The position numbers were made by a program, and so were the translations under genes. A DNA stretch of 43,671 nt from Chromatiales bacterium (lineage in GTDB: Bacteria > Pseudomonadota > Gammaproteobacteria > Thiohalomonadales > Thiohalomonadaceae), in contig QKFD01000052.1 of NCBI GenBank assembly GCA_003251535.1, forward strand, positions 1 to 43,671, read 5' to 3'. The notes under the pieces are model-generated. The model saw only the letters and a program-made list of their open reading frames with translations. It had not been told where the DNA came from and did not search any database. This document shows positions 14,053 through 23,319 of the stretch, one piece after another. The stretch's first letter is position 1, and each line of letters opens with the position of its first letter.

Positions 14053-16539
14053 ATGGACGCACGCTTGGAGCATTTTCGACTTTTGCTGGTATTGCCTGAT
14101 CCCGAAGTAGCGCTGCTATTGGTGCGGGCCTTGGAGAGTGCCGGATTCGGTACGGTATCCCTCGCCACCAACGGCAGTGATGCGGTTAAGCAGCTCAAGG
14201 GTGGCCCGTTCGATGCGCTGGTCACCGACATCCCGCTGGGCGATCTCGATGGTTGGCGCCTCTCCCGCCTGGTGCGCTCCGGCGTTTTTCAGTGCGATAG
14301 CGAGATCCCCATCGTGGTGGTGACGCGCAGCTACAGCGAGCGTATCGCTGAGGTGACCGCCAAGGAGTTCGAGATCGACCGCTTCCTCCCCTTTGAGGAG
14401 CGCCAGCGGCTGCCGGAGATCCTCGCCTCCCTGCTGCTCCAGACCGAACACTCCTCGCGGCGCGCCAGCCTGTTGGTGGTGGAGGACAACCCTGACACCG
14501 TGCAGGTGGTACGCCGGGTGTTGGAGAAGCGCTTCGATATCGAGATAGCTTATGACGGTCGCAGCGGATTGGCCGCCTGGCAGGCGCGCCGCCATAGCCT
14601 AGTGTTGCTGGATGTGATGCTGCCGGGTATGTCCGGTCCCGAGGTGCTCAAGGAGATCTTGGCCCTGCGGCCTACCCAGTCGGTGGTGATCATGACCGCC
14701 GATGGCACGCCAGAGCGGGCGGGGGATCTGGTACTGCACGGCGCGGCCGATTTCATTGCCAAACCCTTTCGTGCCGAGCAGCTGCGCCGGGTGTGTGATA
14801 TCGCCGTGCGGCGTGAGGATTTCCTCCAGAGCAATGATCAGTTCGCCCGCCAGCTGGTGGCCCTGAACCGCGAGCGTGAGCGGGCACTGGTGACGCTGGA
14901 GTCGATCGCCGATGGGGTTATTACCACCGATGTCGATGGTCGGGTGGAGATCCTCAACCCGGTGGCGGAGCGCTTCACCGGCTGGAGTTCGCAGAAGGCG
15001 CGCGGCCGCTCCATCTCCGAGGTGTTTCGGGTGGGGGGTGAGTTTGGCCAGCATGTCGATCACGATCCGGTGCAGCGGGTGCTGCGGGATGGCTTGCCGG
15101 TGGAGCTGCCACTGCGCAGCCTGTTGATCCACCGCACTGGCTCCACGACCCCCATCAGTGCCAGTGTCGCGCCGATCAAGGCGCGGGGTGGCGCGGTGAC
15201 CGGTACGGTGATGGTCTTTCACGACGTCACCGAGGCGCGCAATCTCAATCGCCAGCTCTCCTACCAGGCGAGTCACGACGCCCTCACCGGCCTCATCAAT
15301 CGCAGCGCCTTTGAACGCCAACTCGCCCGTCTGGAGGAGGAGAGCCAGGAGCAGGGCTCGGAGCATGTGCTCGGTTATCTGGATCTGGATCAGTTCAAAC
15401 TGGTCAACGACACCTGTGGCCATGCCGCCGGTGATCAGCTGCTGCGCGAGGTGGTGGCGATCCTCCAGCACCACGTCCGCCAGCGCGATACCGTCGCCCG
15501 CCTAGGGGGTGATGAGTTCGGCATCCTGCTGGAGTACTGCACCTTGGAGCGGGGGGTTGAGGTGGCCGAGGCGATCCGGGACGCGCTGCGCGCCTTCCGC
15601 TTTCCCTGGGAGGAGCAGCTCTTCACCGTGGGTGGGAGCATCGGTCTGGTGCCCATTGGCCCAGGGATGCACAACCAAGACCCGCTGCGCACCGCCGACG
15701 CCGCCTGCTACATCGCCAAAGAGGCGGGACGCGATCGCATCCACGTCTATCACGAAGGCGATGACGAGCTGGTGCAGCGGCATGGCGAGATGCAGTGGGT
15801 CTCCCGGGTCAATCGGGCGCTGGAGGAGGGGCGTTTCCAGCTCTTTTTCCAGACCATCTGCCCGGTGATTGCCAGTGACGACGAAGGGGAGCACTACGAA
15901 CTGCTGGTGCGCATGGTGAACGAGAGCGGCGAGATGGTACCGCCAGGGGTCTTTCTTCCGGCGGTGGAGCGGTATGGCCTCGCCGGTACGCTAGACCGTT
16001 GGGTGGTGCGCACCGCTATCCAGTGGTTGGCGGATCACCCCGATCGACTACAGCGGCTGCACAGTTGTGCCATCAACCTCTCCGGCCGCACATTGGGCGA
16101 TGATCACTTCTACGACTTCGCCAGCGAGCTGTTCCAGATCACCGGGGTCTCACCGGAGAAGATCTGTTTTGAGGTGACCGAGACCGTCGCCATCACCAAT
16201 CTCGCCAAAGCGACCGGCTTCATCCAACTATTTAAGGGGCTGGGCTGCCGTTTCGCCCTCGACGATTTTGGCAGTGGCATGTCCTCCTTCGCCTATCTGA
16301 AGAACCTGCCGGTGGACTATCTCAAGATCGATGGCGGCTTCGTCAAGGATATCGCCCGCGATCCCATCGATCTGGCCATGGTCCGCTCCATCAACGAGAT
16401 CGGCCACACCATGGGGCTGAAGACCATCGCCGAGTTTGTTGAGGATGGGCAGATCCTCTCGATGTTGGAGGCGCTGGGGGTGGACTATGCCCAGGGGTTC
16501 CACATCGCCCGCCCGCAGCCATTGACCCAGTTTGAGTAG
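14053..16539 (+). CDS. c-di-GMP regulator: REC-REC-PAS-GGDEF-EAL
   Basis: This 828-residue protein makes and/or breaks cyclic di-GMP. The first receiver (about 1-125) is degenerate: the acidic pair is lost (LPDPE) and the conserved Lys is missing (RFLPF). The second (about 138-255) is canonical, with VVEDN, Asp187 in LLDVMLPG and AKPF. A PAS domain (about 280-390) precedes GGDEF, with intact GGDEF near residue 485 and an upstream RQRD inhibitory site. The EAL domain has ELL near residue 616, INLSG, FEVTET, DDFGSG, LKIDG, AEFVED and YAQGF, so its active site looks complete. AAGGGA precedes ATG 14053, preferred over ATG 14026. It may be the partner of the nearby kinase. Confidence 0.93.
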   Translation: MDARLEHFRLLLVLPDPEVALLLVRALESAGFGTVSLATNGSDAVKQLKGGPFDALVTDIPLGDLDGWRLSRLVRSGVFQCDSEIPIVVVTRSYSERIAEVTAKEFEIDRFLPFEERQRLPEILASLLLQTEHSSRRASLLVVEDNPDTVQVVRRVLEKRFDIEIAYDGRSGLAAWQARRHSLVLLDVMLPGMSGPEVLKEILALRPTQSVVIMTADGTPERAGDLVLHGAADFIAKPFRAEQLRRVCDIAVRREDFLQSNDQFARQLVALNRERERALVTLESIADGVITTDVDGRVEILNPVAERFTGWSSQKARGRSISEVFRVGGEFGQHVDHDPVQRVLRDGLPVELPLRSLLIHRTGSTTPISASVAPIKARGGAVTGTVMVFHDVTEARNLNRQLSYQASHDALTGLINRSAFERQLARLEEESQEQGSEHVLGYLDLDQFKLVNDTCGHAAGDQLLREVVAILQHHVRQRDTVARLGGDEFGILLEYCTLERGVEVAEAIRDALRAFRFPWEEQLFTVGGSIGLVPIGPGMHNQDPLRTADAACYIAKEAGRDRIHVYHEGDDELVQRHGEMQWVSRVNRALEEGRFQLFFQTICPVIASDDEGEHYELLVRMVNESGEMVPPGVFLPAVERYGLAGTLDRWVVRTAIQWLADHPDRLQRLHSCAINLSGRTLGDDHFYDFASELFQITGVSPEKICFEVTETVAITNLAKATGFIQLFKGLGCRFALDDFGSGMSSFAYLKNLPVDYLKIDGGFVKDIARDPIDLAMVRSINEIGHTMGLKTIAEFVEDGQILSMLEALGVDYAQGFHIARPQPLTQFE

Positions 16540-16544
16540 CGGGG

Positions 16545-16560
16545 CCCCCTCCCTAGGGGG
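16545..16560 (+). terminator. GC-rich hairpin after the GGDEF-EAL gene
   Basis: CCCCCT (16545-16550) pairs with AGGGGG (16555-16560) over a 4-base loop just after the stop codon. No T-run follows. Confidence 0.5.
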
Positions 16561-16564
16561 TGCA

Positions 16565-16593
16565 TTGACCTTTGGGACGCTGAAAAATACCCT
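16565..16593 (+). promoter_or_regulatory. Possible sigma-70 promoter of dsrS
   Basis: TTGACC (16565-16570), a 17-base spacer and TACCCT (16588-16593). The -35 is good and the -10 is poor. A perfect inverted repeat follows, ATGCCCC (16610-16616) with GGGGCAT (16624-16630), and would form a hairpin early in the transcript. Confidence 0.35.
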
Positions 16594-16670
16594 ATTAGTT
16601 CTCTAGGACATGCCCCGGTAGCTGGGGCATGGTAGCCCTCCCCGTTCCCTTAGCGAGAAGATCCCCCGCC

Positions 16671-17786
16671 GTGCTGACCGCAGAAGACTCCCTCCGCCTC
16701 AACGTCCTTGTTGCCACTGCCGAGGCCATTCGTATCGATGAAGGGCGCCTCTGCGTCTATGGACTCGATGCCGATCAAGAGCTGAAGGTGGAGTTGAACC
16801 CCAACTGCCGGGCGGAGCAGTACCTCAGCCAGGTGCGCGAACTGCTCTCCGGGGCGGTGCTGGGCTCCCCCGGCGGCTATCCGGTGTTTCTGCGGCGCTG
16901 GACCCGCATGGGGCAGGTGGATAACGACCAGCTGGATAAGCTGCTCAAGATCGGCGAGCCGGAGGCGGTGATTGCGGTGAGCTGTGCCCCCTCGCTTACC
17001 GATGATCTGGCGCGCCGCGCCTGGTGGGCCGCACCGGAGGCGGAGAACGCCCGGCGCATGTTGAAGAGCCCGGCGGTGGTGGCCGGGCATATGGGACGGG
17101 TGTTGGCGGAGTATCTGATTGACTACCTGCCGTTTGAGAGCGAGCACCGCGATGCCATCGAGTCGGTGCGGCTGGTGCTGCAACCGGGGTTGGTGGATGA
17201 GGCGACCCAGCAGCGGCTGTGGGAGGCGGGACGTAACCGCCGTAGCTATCGGGTCGGTTTTCTGGCAGCCCTGCCCGACGCCCTGCCCGATGCCGAACCG
17301 GCCCGGATCGATCTCGCTGACCACGCCGCGGCCCTGATGGCCCTGGTGGCGGCCGGGAACGGCCACGCCAGGCTGCTACAACGACTCATGGATGCCCCAG
17401 GGCAGACCTTCCTCCGTGAGGTGCAGGAGGCGCTGCGCCGACCGGCAGACCAGGAGGTCTATAGCGCCATCCTGGAGGCGGTTGGGGGCTATTTCCGGGG
17501 GGGGAGGGAGGCGGCTGCGAATCTGCCCCGTGGGGTTGAGGCGCTCAGCGAGCGGGTGGTGGGGCATATGGCGGCGCCGCCGGCAGCGCTCGCCGATCTG
17601 CTGAACGCCGTGCCGACGCTGGCCGCGGAGTTGGCGGCCATGGAGACCCTGGCCCTAGTCAGTGATGCCCTGGTGGTCTCCATCTTTGCCCACTCCAGTG
17701 CGGTGGGTTCGGTGATGCGGAAGAAGGTGGAGCCCGTGACTCAGTGCCTAAGCGGGGCCCTCTCCACCCTGCGCGGCGGCTCCTAA
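16671..17786 (+). CDS. dsrS: DsrS-like protein, linked to sulfur oxidation
   Basis: The sequence matches my memory of the DsrS family, the last gene of the dsr cluster in purple sulfur bacteria, whose role in oxidising stored sulfur is not established. Family-like segments include EDSLRLNVLVA, LNPNCRAEQYL, GSPGGYPVFLRRWTRMGQ, RRAWWAAPEAENARRML and RLVLQPGLVDE. The protein is soluble, about 371 residues and mostly helical. The start is set at GTG 16671 (VLTAEDSLRLN) because the earlier ATG at 16629 lies inside a hairpin and would add a proline-rich leader; ATG 16629 is the alternative. No other dsr gene is in the window: it sits between a c-di-GMP regulator and adk. Confidence 0.75.
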   Translation: MLTAEDSLRLNVLVATAEAIRIDEGRLCVYGLDADQELKVELNPNCRAEQYLSQVRELLSGAVLGSPGGYPVFLRRWTRMGQVDNDQLDKLLKIGEPEAVIAVSCAPSLTDDLARRAWWAAPEAENARRMLKSPAVVAGHMGRVLAEYLIDYLPFESEHRDAIESVRLVLQPGLVDEATQQRLWEAGRNRRSYRVGFLAALPDALPDAEPARIDLADHAAALMALVAAGNGHARLLQRLMDAPGQTFLREVQEALRRPADQEVYSAILEAVGGYFRGGREAAANLPRGVEALSERVVGHMAAPPAALADLLNAVPTLAAELAAMETLALVSDALVVSIFAHSSAVGSVMRKKVEPVTQCLSGALSTLRGGS

Positions 17787-17910
17787 GCCTCCACTCCGGG
17801 CCGCACTCTCAGCCACCCGCCAACAGGTCCGATGGCGGCGGGGCGATAAACTCCTCCCATTGGCCCATCGAATCCGTTGGTCTGTGACCCCTTCGCGCAC
17901 GGGGGCATAA

Positions 17911-18615
<705 letters not shown>

Positions 18616-18639
18616 GCCGACCACTGCTGGGCACCCAAG

Positions 18640-18671
18640 GGCGCCGTGGGGAGACCCCGGCGCCTTTTTTT
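18640..18671 (+). terminator. Intrinsic terminator after adk
   Basis: GGCGCC (18640-18645) plus GGGG (18648-18651) pair with CCCC (18655-18658) plus GGCGCC (18659-18664), with a 2-base bulge and a 3-base loop. Seven T residues follow (18665-18671). Confidence 0.9.
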
Positions 18672-18761
18672 ATGCCCGCCCCGCTACGCTGGCGGTATCC
18701 TCCCACCCGCTTGGCCGGGTAGACTGGCGGCCATCGTCCTTGGCGGATCCGCGGCCCCTCT

Positions 18762-19754
18762 ATGCAATCGGCACCTATCGGCCTGCTCATCACCAATCTC
18801 GGTACCCCCGATGCCCCCACTGCCCCGGCCCTGCGCCGGTATCTGGCAGAGTTCCTCTGGGATCGCCGGGTCGTCGATCTACCTCGGCCGCTCTGGTGGC
18901 TCATCCTCCACGGCATCATTCTGCGCACCCGCCCGGCCCGCTCCGCCCGCCTCTACGAGAAGATCTGGACCCGCGAGGGGGCGCCACTCCTGGCCATCTC
19001 CCTGCGCCAGGCGCGGGCGCTGGCCGCGCTCCTGGGGCGGCGGCGGCCGGAGCTGAAGGTGGTGCTGGGGATGCGCTACGGCCAACCGGCCATCAGTACC
19101 GCCCTGTGCGAGCTGCGGGCCAGCGGTTGCCGCCAGATCGTAGTGCTGCCGCTCTACCCGCAGAACTCCTGCTCCACCACCGCCTCCACCTTTGACGCGG
19201 TGGCCGCCGAGCTGGCCAGTTGGCGCGAGCTGCCGGCGCTGCGCTTCATCAGCGACTACCACCTCCACCCTGGCTATCTGGAGGCGCTGGTGGCCTCTAT
19301 TCGGGAGGCCTGGCGTGGGCGTCCACCGGCGGCCCGTTTACTCTTCTCTTTTCACGGTACCCCGGCCCGTTATCGCGCCGAAGGGGATCCTTACTATCAG
19401 CAGTGCCTCGACACCGCCAGCGCCGTGGCCGCCCGCCTCGGGCTGGAACCAGGGCGCTGGCAGGTGGCGTTTCAGTCCCGTTTTGGCCGCGAGGAGTGGC
19501 TGCAACCCTATACCGATGAGGTGCTGGGTGAAATGGGGCAGGCCGGGGTCGCCTCGGTCGAGGTGGTCTGTCCCGGCTTTGCTGCCGACTGCCTGGAGAC
19601 GCTGGAGGAGATCGCCGGTGAGAATCGCTCCCTCTTCCTAAAGGCAGGCGGGCGTGAGTACCACTACATCCCAGCCCTCAACGACCGCAGCGACCACATC
19701 ACCGCCCTGGCCGATAGGGTCGAGGCGGAGCTGCGGGGCTGGGGTTTTCCGTAG
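18762..19754 (+). CDS. hemH: Ferrochelatase
   Basis: HemH inserts ferrous iron into protoporphyrin IX, the last step of protohaem synthesis. The 330-residue protein shows LLITNLGTPDAP at the N-terminus, YPQNSCSTTAST, the active-site SFHGTPARY (His in SFHG), FQSRFGREEWLQPYT, and CPGFAADCLETLEEI. All are family landmarks; the length is normal. No iron-sulfur cysteine cluster is visible at the C-terminus. ATG 18762 is the likely start, with only a weak ribosome site. It follows the adk terminator, so it has its own promoter, not clearly seen. Confidence 0.97.
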   Translation: MQSAPIGLLITNLGTPDAPTAPALRRYLAEFLWDRRVVDLPRPLWWLILHGIILRTRPARSARLYEKIWTREGAPLLAISLRQARALAALLGRRRPELKVVLGMRYGQPAISTALCELRASGCRQIVVLPLYPQNSCSTTASTFDAVAAELASWRELPALRFISDYHLHPGYLEALVASIREAWRGRPPAARLLFSFHGTPARYRAEGDPYYQQCLDTASAVAARLGLEPGRWQVAFQSRFGREEWLQPYTDEVLGEMGQAGVASVEVVCPGFAADCLETLEEIAGENRSLFLKAGGREYHYIPALNDRSDHITALADRVEAELRGWGFP

Positions 19755-19755
19755 G

Positions 19756-20112
19756 TTAGCCGGGGTGCGACGGGTCCGTTGGGGGGGACTCCATCGGTTT
19801 GGCCGGGGCCGGCTCAGGCGTGGGCTCCACCTGGTCCAGAAGTCGTTCATAGGTAGGCAGGATGCGATACATGAGGCGCAGATTGCGTCGGCCGCGCATC
19901 AGCAACCAGAGTAGGTAACCGATGAGGCCGACGGCCCCCAAGGCGGCACCCCAGGCGAGCCCCACCGCCAGGCCGCAGAGTGCCAGGGTGGCAAAGGGGA
20001 GTATGGTGGCGAGGTGGCCCGCCCAGTACTCCTCCGGCGCCGGGCGCGGATCAAGAAACTGGGCGATGAAGCGGCGCTCCTCGCGGCTGAATGGGTCTGG
20101 TGTGGCGTTCAT
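19756..20112 (-). CDS. Small membrane protein, two predicted helices
   Basis: This 118-residue protein has a soluble N-terminus (PFSREERRFIAQFLD), two adjacent membrane segments (about residues 33-52 and 56-75) joined by a tight turn, and a cytoplasmic tail ending in a proline-rich run. A GGGGGGAG directly before ATG 20112 supports that start over the upstream ATG at 20145. I do not recognise the family. It converges with hemH one base from its stop; no functional link is evident. Confidence 0.7.
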   Translation of the reverse strand: MNATPDPFSREERRFIAQFLDPRPAPEEYWAGHLATILPFATLALCGLAVGLAWGAALGAVGLIGYLLWLLMRGRRNLRLMYRILPTYERLLDQVEPTPEPAPAKPMESPPTDPSHPG

Positions 20113-20308
20113 CTCCCCCCTCACACGGTGTGCGGGGCGCACCAACGGCGCCCATCTGCCCAGAGGCCGTGAGTGGGGTCAAGCTGGCCTTCGCTGACGC
20201 CGTGCGGTAGCTCAGCACTAGGGTTGCAGAGGCTGAGTACCCTTTTTCACCACCTCACCGCATGAGATTAGGTCGCTTGGTGCCAGGTACAAGGGGGGAG
20301 GGGGATCA

Positions 20309-20620
20309 CTACGGCCCCTCTGCCACCCGCTCCTCAAGGGCGAGATCTAACACCTCGCTCGGCACCCCAAGCTCCCGCAACCGGTTCACTAGCCCTGTGA
20401 CAGGGTCCCGCTGTTCGCCGAGGGCCCGGAGATCGCTGGCGAGGCCACGCCCGATATAGGCGCGGATGAGGGGTTGGTAGCCGCAGTAGCCCAGCTGGGG
20501 GGCGAGGCGCTTGAGTTCAGTCACCAGCTCCGCCGGGATGCGCATACTGATAGTGACCATGGGACGCGGCCGTGACCGCGACGCTGTGTCGAAGTTCTCT
20601 GTGTCCATCTCTGCTTCCAC
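20309..20620 (-). CDS. CopG/ribbon-helix-helix-type protein, antitoxin-like
   Basis: The middle of this 103-residue protein, MVTISMRIPAELVTELKRLA, is a strand followed by a helix, as in ribbon-helix-helix DNA-binding proteins. The next part, GYCGYQPLIRAYIGRGL, matches the second helix seen in CopG/BrnA-type antitoxins. The strand lies at residues about 21-27, after a charged, flexible N-terminus. The start may be GTG 20620 or ATG 20608 (MDTENF), the latter with GGAAG upstream. No toxin gene is visible on either side, so it may be an orphan antitoxin or a plain transcription regulator. Confidence 0.7.
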   Translation of the reverse strand: MEAEMDTENFDTASRSRPRPMVTISMRIPAELVTELKRLAPQLGYCGYQPLIRAYIGRGLASDLRALGEQRDPVTGLVNRLRELGVPSEVLDLALEERVAEGP

Positions 20621-20747
20621 TTGTGGTGGGCAGCCTCCTCAGCCCAGCAGGAGAGGGGCCACCTCGTGTTATTCGACCGGGCGCCCCCGCAGGCACTCGA
20701 TCGAGGGGGCGGAAAGCTAACCGGGATGTCCCCGCAACGTCAATGCA

Positions 20748-21545
20748 ATGTTGGAAAAAATTGATCATGTGTCGGCGGCTGTCACCTCTCTTGTCTATCG
20801 GGAGCAGCCCCCGCCGATGCGCCTGGCCGGTCAGGTGAGTGCCCTCTGGCAGCTGGTGGGCAGCGCCGGCGCAGGGCGCCCCTGGCGGGTGCTACCCGAT
20901 GGCAGCGGTGATCTCCTACTGCGGTTGGATCCCCTAGGGGGCGGCCCGCCCACGGTCACCTTGGTAGGGGCGATGCGCAGTGCCCAGGTGGTGCCACTCA
21001 GCGGCCCGCAACGCCTCTTGGGGGTGCGGTTGCGACCCGGGGCGATGGGTAGCTGCCTAGGGATTGCCGCCCGTAGCGTGACGGATGCGGAGCTACCGCT
21101 GGCGGAGTTGGGGGCGCCGTGGGGGACGTTGGCGGAGCAGCTGGCGGGGGCCGGCCACGGCCACCTGGGGCCGCTGTGGGAGCACTTGGCCAGGGTGCCA
21201 TCGCCACCACCCGAGGTGATGGCACTGCTAACAGCGATGGGGCAGAGTACGGCCCCATCCGTGGCCCGCTTTGCCCAAGGGTGTGGGGTTGGGGTACGGC
21301 GGTTGGAGCGGCTATTTGCCTACCACGTTGGCATCACCCCCAAAGAGCAGCTGATGCAGCTGCGGGTGCGGCGCTTGTTGGCGGCCGCTGCCGGAGGCGC
21401 CCCCGATGGGTGGGCGGCGCTGGCGGTTAGGCACGGCTTTTTCGATCAGGCCCATCTGATCCACGAGGTGCGGCGCTTCACCGGTCTCACCCCGGGTGCG
21501 TGGTTGTCGCAAATCTCCAAGCCGGCAGGGGCCGAGGGGGGCTAG
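20748..21545 (+). CDS. AraC-family transcription regulator
   Basis: The C-terminal part (about residues 165-258) is an AraC-type double helix-turn-helix. It shows SVARFAQGCGVGVRRLERLF for the first unit, GITPKEQLMQLRVRRLL as linker, and AVRHGFFDQAHLIHEVRRFTGLTP for the second. The N-terminal part (about 15-115), ending its conserved core in LLGVRLRPGA, resembles the DUF6597 sensor domain common in this subgroup. The ligand is unknown. The start at ATG 20748 lies in a short AT-rich stretch with a weak ribosome site. A VOC-family gene begins 35 bases downstream and is probably in the same transcript. Confidence 0.9.
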   Translation: MLEKIDHVSAAVTSLVYREQPPPMRLAGQVSALWQLVGSAGAGRPWRVLPDGSGDLLLRLDPLGGGPPTVTLVGAMRSAQVVPLSGPQRLLGVRLRPGAMGSCLGIAARSVTDAELPLAELGAPWGTLAEQLAGAGHGHLGPLWEHLARVPSPPPEVMALLTAMGQSTAPSVARFAQGCGVGVRRLERLFAYHVGITPKEQLMQLRVRRLLAAAAGGAPDGWAALAVRHGFFDQAHLIHEVRRFTGLTPGAWLSQISKPAGAEGG

Positions 21546-21580
21546 GCTCGTCTCTCCCAACCGAAACCAGGAGTCGTGCC

Positions 21581-22003
21581 GTGCCGTTCCAAAAACTGAC
21601 CCCCAATCTGATGGTGGCCGATGTGGTGCAAACGGTGACCTTCTACCGCGATCACCTTGGCTTCCAGTTGGTGATGGCCGTGCCGCTGGCGAGCGAGGCG
21701 GTGGTGACCCAGCTCGACGGGCGACCGATGCAGTACGCCTTGGTGCAGCGGGATGGGGTAGAGCTGATGTTCCAGCAGCGGGAGAGCCTGCGGCGGGAGC
21801 TGCCCCAGCTGCCGTCAACCATCGGTGCCTCGCTCACCCTCTACTGTGAGGTGACCGATCTCGCCACCTGGGCAGCCCAGCTCCCCGCCTCGCTGCTCGT
21901 CAAGCCGCTGGCTACCACCTTCTATGGAATGCGTGAACTCTATCTGCGCGATCTCAACGGCTACATCCTCTGCCTAGCGGAGCCGGTGTCGGCTACTGGG
22001 TGA
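21581..22003 (+). CDS. VOC-superfamily (glyoxalase/bleomycin-resistance-like) protein
   Basis: The start is the GTG at 21581, with AGGAG seven bases upstream; this gives 140 residues beginning PFQKLTPNLMVADV after the initiator. The protein has the paired beta-alpha-beta-beta-beta units of the vicinal-oxygen-chelate fold, with VQTVTFYRDHLGFQ in the first unit and FYGMRELYLRDLNGY near the end. The VOC fold includes metal-dependent enzymes and antibiotic-binding proteins; the substrate cannot be told. Metal ligands of glyoxalase I are not clearly conserved, so a binding role is possible. It follows an AraC regulator that may control it. Confidence 0.85.
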   Translation: MPFQKLTPNLMVADVVQTVTFYRDHLGFQLVMAVPLASEAVVTQLDGRPMQYALVQRDGVELMFQQRESLRRELPQLPSTIGASLTLYCEVTDLATWAAQLPASLLVKPLATTFYGMRELYLRDLNGYILCLAEPVSATG

Positions 22004-22171
22004 GCCAGCTGCCAACGGGGTGGGGCACGGACTGCCCACTACCCCTCTCCGCTGGGCCGGGGTCCCAGGATACCTCCTCTGCCCCGCGGGATGCCGCGTA
22101 CCGATTTGCCCCCGCCCTGCCCGCCGTGTTAAGAGGGGCCCTCCGCTTGTAATCCCCTTGGAGGAGTGCCC

Positions 22172-23194
22172 ATGACCCGCCCCATCGAACAGCCCATCTC
22201 GCCGGAGGCTGAGGCGTTTCTGCGCCAGGCCCTGGGCCACTTCCGCGAGAAACAGGAGCGTCTGCGAGAGGCGTGGCAGCTGGATGGGGTGGCCCAGTGG
22301 GGACTGGCCACCGAGGAGGGGATCGCCCAATTTGCCTGGCCCGATGGCCGGGTGGCGGAGGGGGAGGTGGTGGGCCTCGGCCTATTTCGCCCAACTGAAG
22401 GGGTGTGGGAGTGGGGCTGGTATGGTGGTGAGCTGCCCGCCGCGGGGCTCGATGAGCCGCTGCGGCTCGCTGGCGAGCGGTTGGGGCTCGGCTACCTGCA
22501 AGTGGGTCGGGTCGAGCTGCCGGATCAGGGTTTAGTCACCCTGCTTACCGCCGCGGCGGTGGAGATCGCCGAGTTGGAGGGGGCCTTCTTTGGCGAGTCG
22601 GAGGGGGTGATGGTGGTGCTCGGTATCGAGCAACTCACCTGGTTGGACTCCCCCACCGCCTCGGAGGCACCGGCAGAGTCTCTGCTGCCAGCGGCGGATC
22701 CCGTCTCGCCGTCGGCAGTGGCGCCGGGGGCCATCCCGGGGCTTACCAGCCCAGCGACCGTGCCGCCGTTGGCCGCGGTGGACCACGCCTATCTGTTTCA
22801 GCCCGCCCTCTGGGAGGGGGAGGGGCGGATGGATGTCGCCGTGATCCCGACCCCCCAGCCGGTCAGCTGCACGGTGCGAGTGGGCCACGCCCCTGGGCGC
22901 TGGCAGTTGGAGGTGGTATTGGGGGAGGGGCAGACCCGTTGGGAGTTGGAGCCGCCCGCCCCTGGCGAACAATCCCTTCGGCTCCACGGCCACAGTCCCG
23001 ATTTTGGCGCCTTAACGGGGCTGCTCACGGTGGTGGATGAGAGTCTACTGCTCTTCTATGAGTCGGCTGACGGTAGTATGAAAGGGGGCGAGACCCTCCA
23101 ACGCCTGACGGCCGACAGCTACCAGCTGCGCGGGGCGCTGTTTATCGATGGCGACCGCTTTACCAGTTGGAGTGTACGCCTGCGGCGTGTCTGA
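22172..23194 (+). CDS. Two-part protein, N-terminal DUF6882-like
   Basis: The start is ATG 22172 after a GGAGGAG. Residues about 12-150 look like a DUF6882 domain: HFREKQERLREAW, then GVWEWGWYG and LLTAAAVEIAELEGAFFG. A proline/alanine-rich linker (about 160-200) joins a C-terminal beta-rich part of about 135 residues, with YLFQPALWEGEGRMDV and a later run of strands, possibly a lipocalin-like barrel. No signal peptide is seen, so it is probably cytoplasmic. Function is unknown. The next gene, for a membrane-anchored TPR-like protein, starts about 125 bases later. Confidence 0.75.
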   Translation: MTRPIEQPISPEAEAFLRQALGHFREKQERLREAWQLDGVAQWGLATEEGIAQFAWPDGRVAEGEVVGLGLFRPTEGVWEWGWYGGELPAAGLDEPLRLAGERLGLGYLQVGRVELPDQGLVTLLTAAAVEIAELEGAFFGESEGVMVVLGIEQLTWLDSPTASEAPAESLLPAADPVSPSAVAPGAIPGLTSPATVPPLAAVDHAYLFQPALWEGEGRMDVAVIPTPQPVSCTVRVGHAPGRWQLEVVLGEGQTRWELEPPAPGEQSLRLHGHSPDFGALTGLLTVVDESLLLFYESADGSMKGGETLQRLTADSYQLRGALFIDGDRFTSWSVRLRRV

Positions 23195-23319
23195 GCCGCA
23201 TCGCCCTAGCACTGCCGCTACTGCTGTCCGATAGTTTTAGCGGACTCCTCACCCGGCGCCGCGCCAGCGGCGGTAGAGGGGCCGCCCACTCCATTGAGAC
23301 CCAGACACCCCGTTGCTCC

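Noticed and set aside
20220-20247. AGGGT/ACCCT stem followed by five T residues
   Set aside because: Only a 5-bp stem and no plus-strand gene ends nearby.
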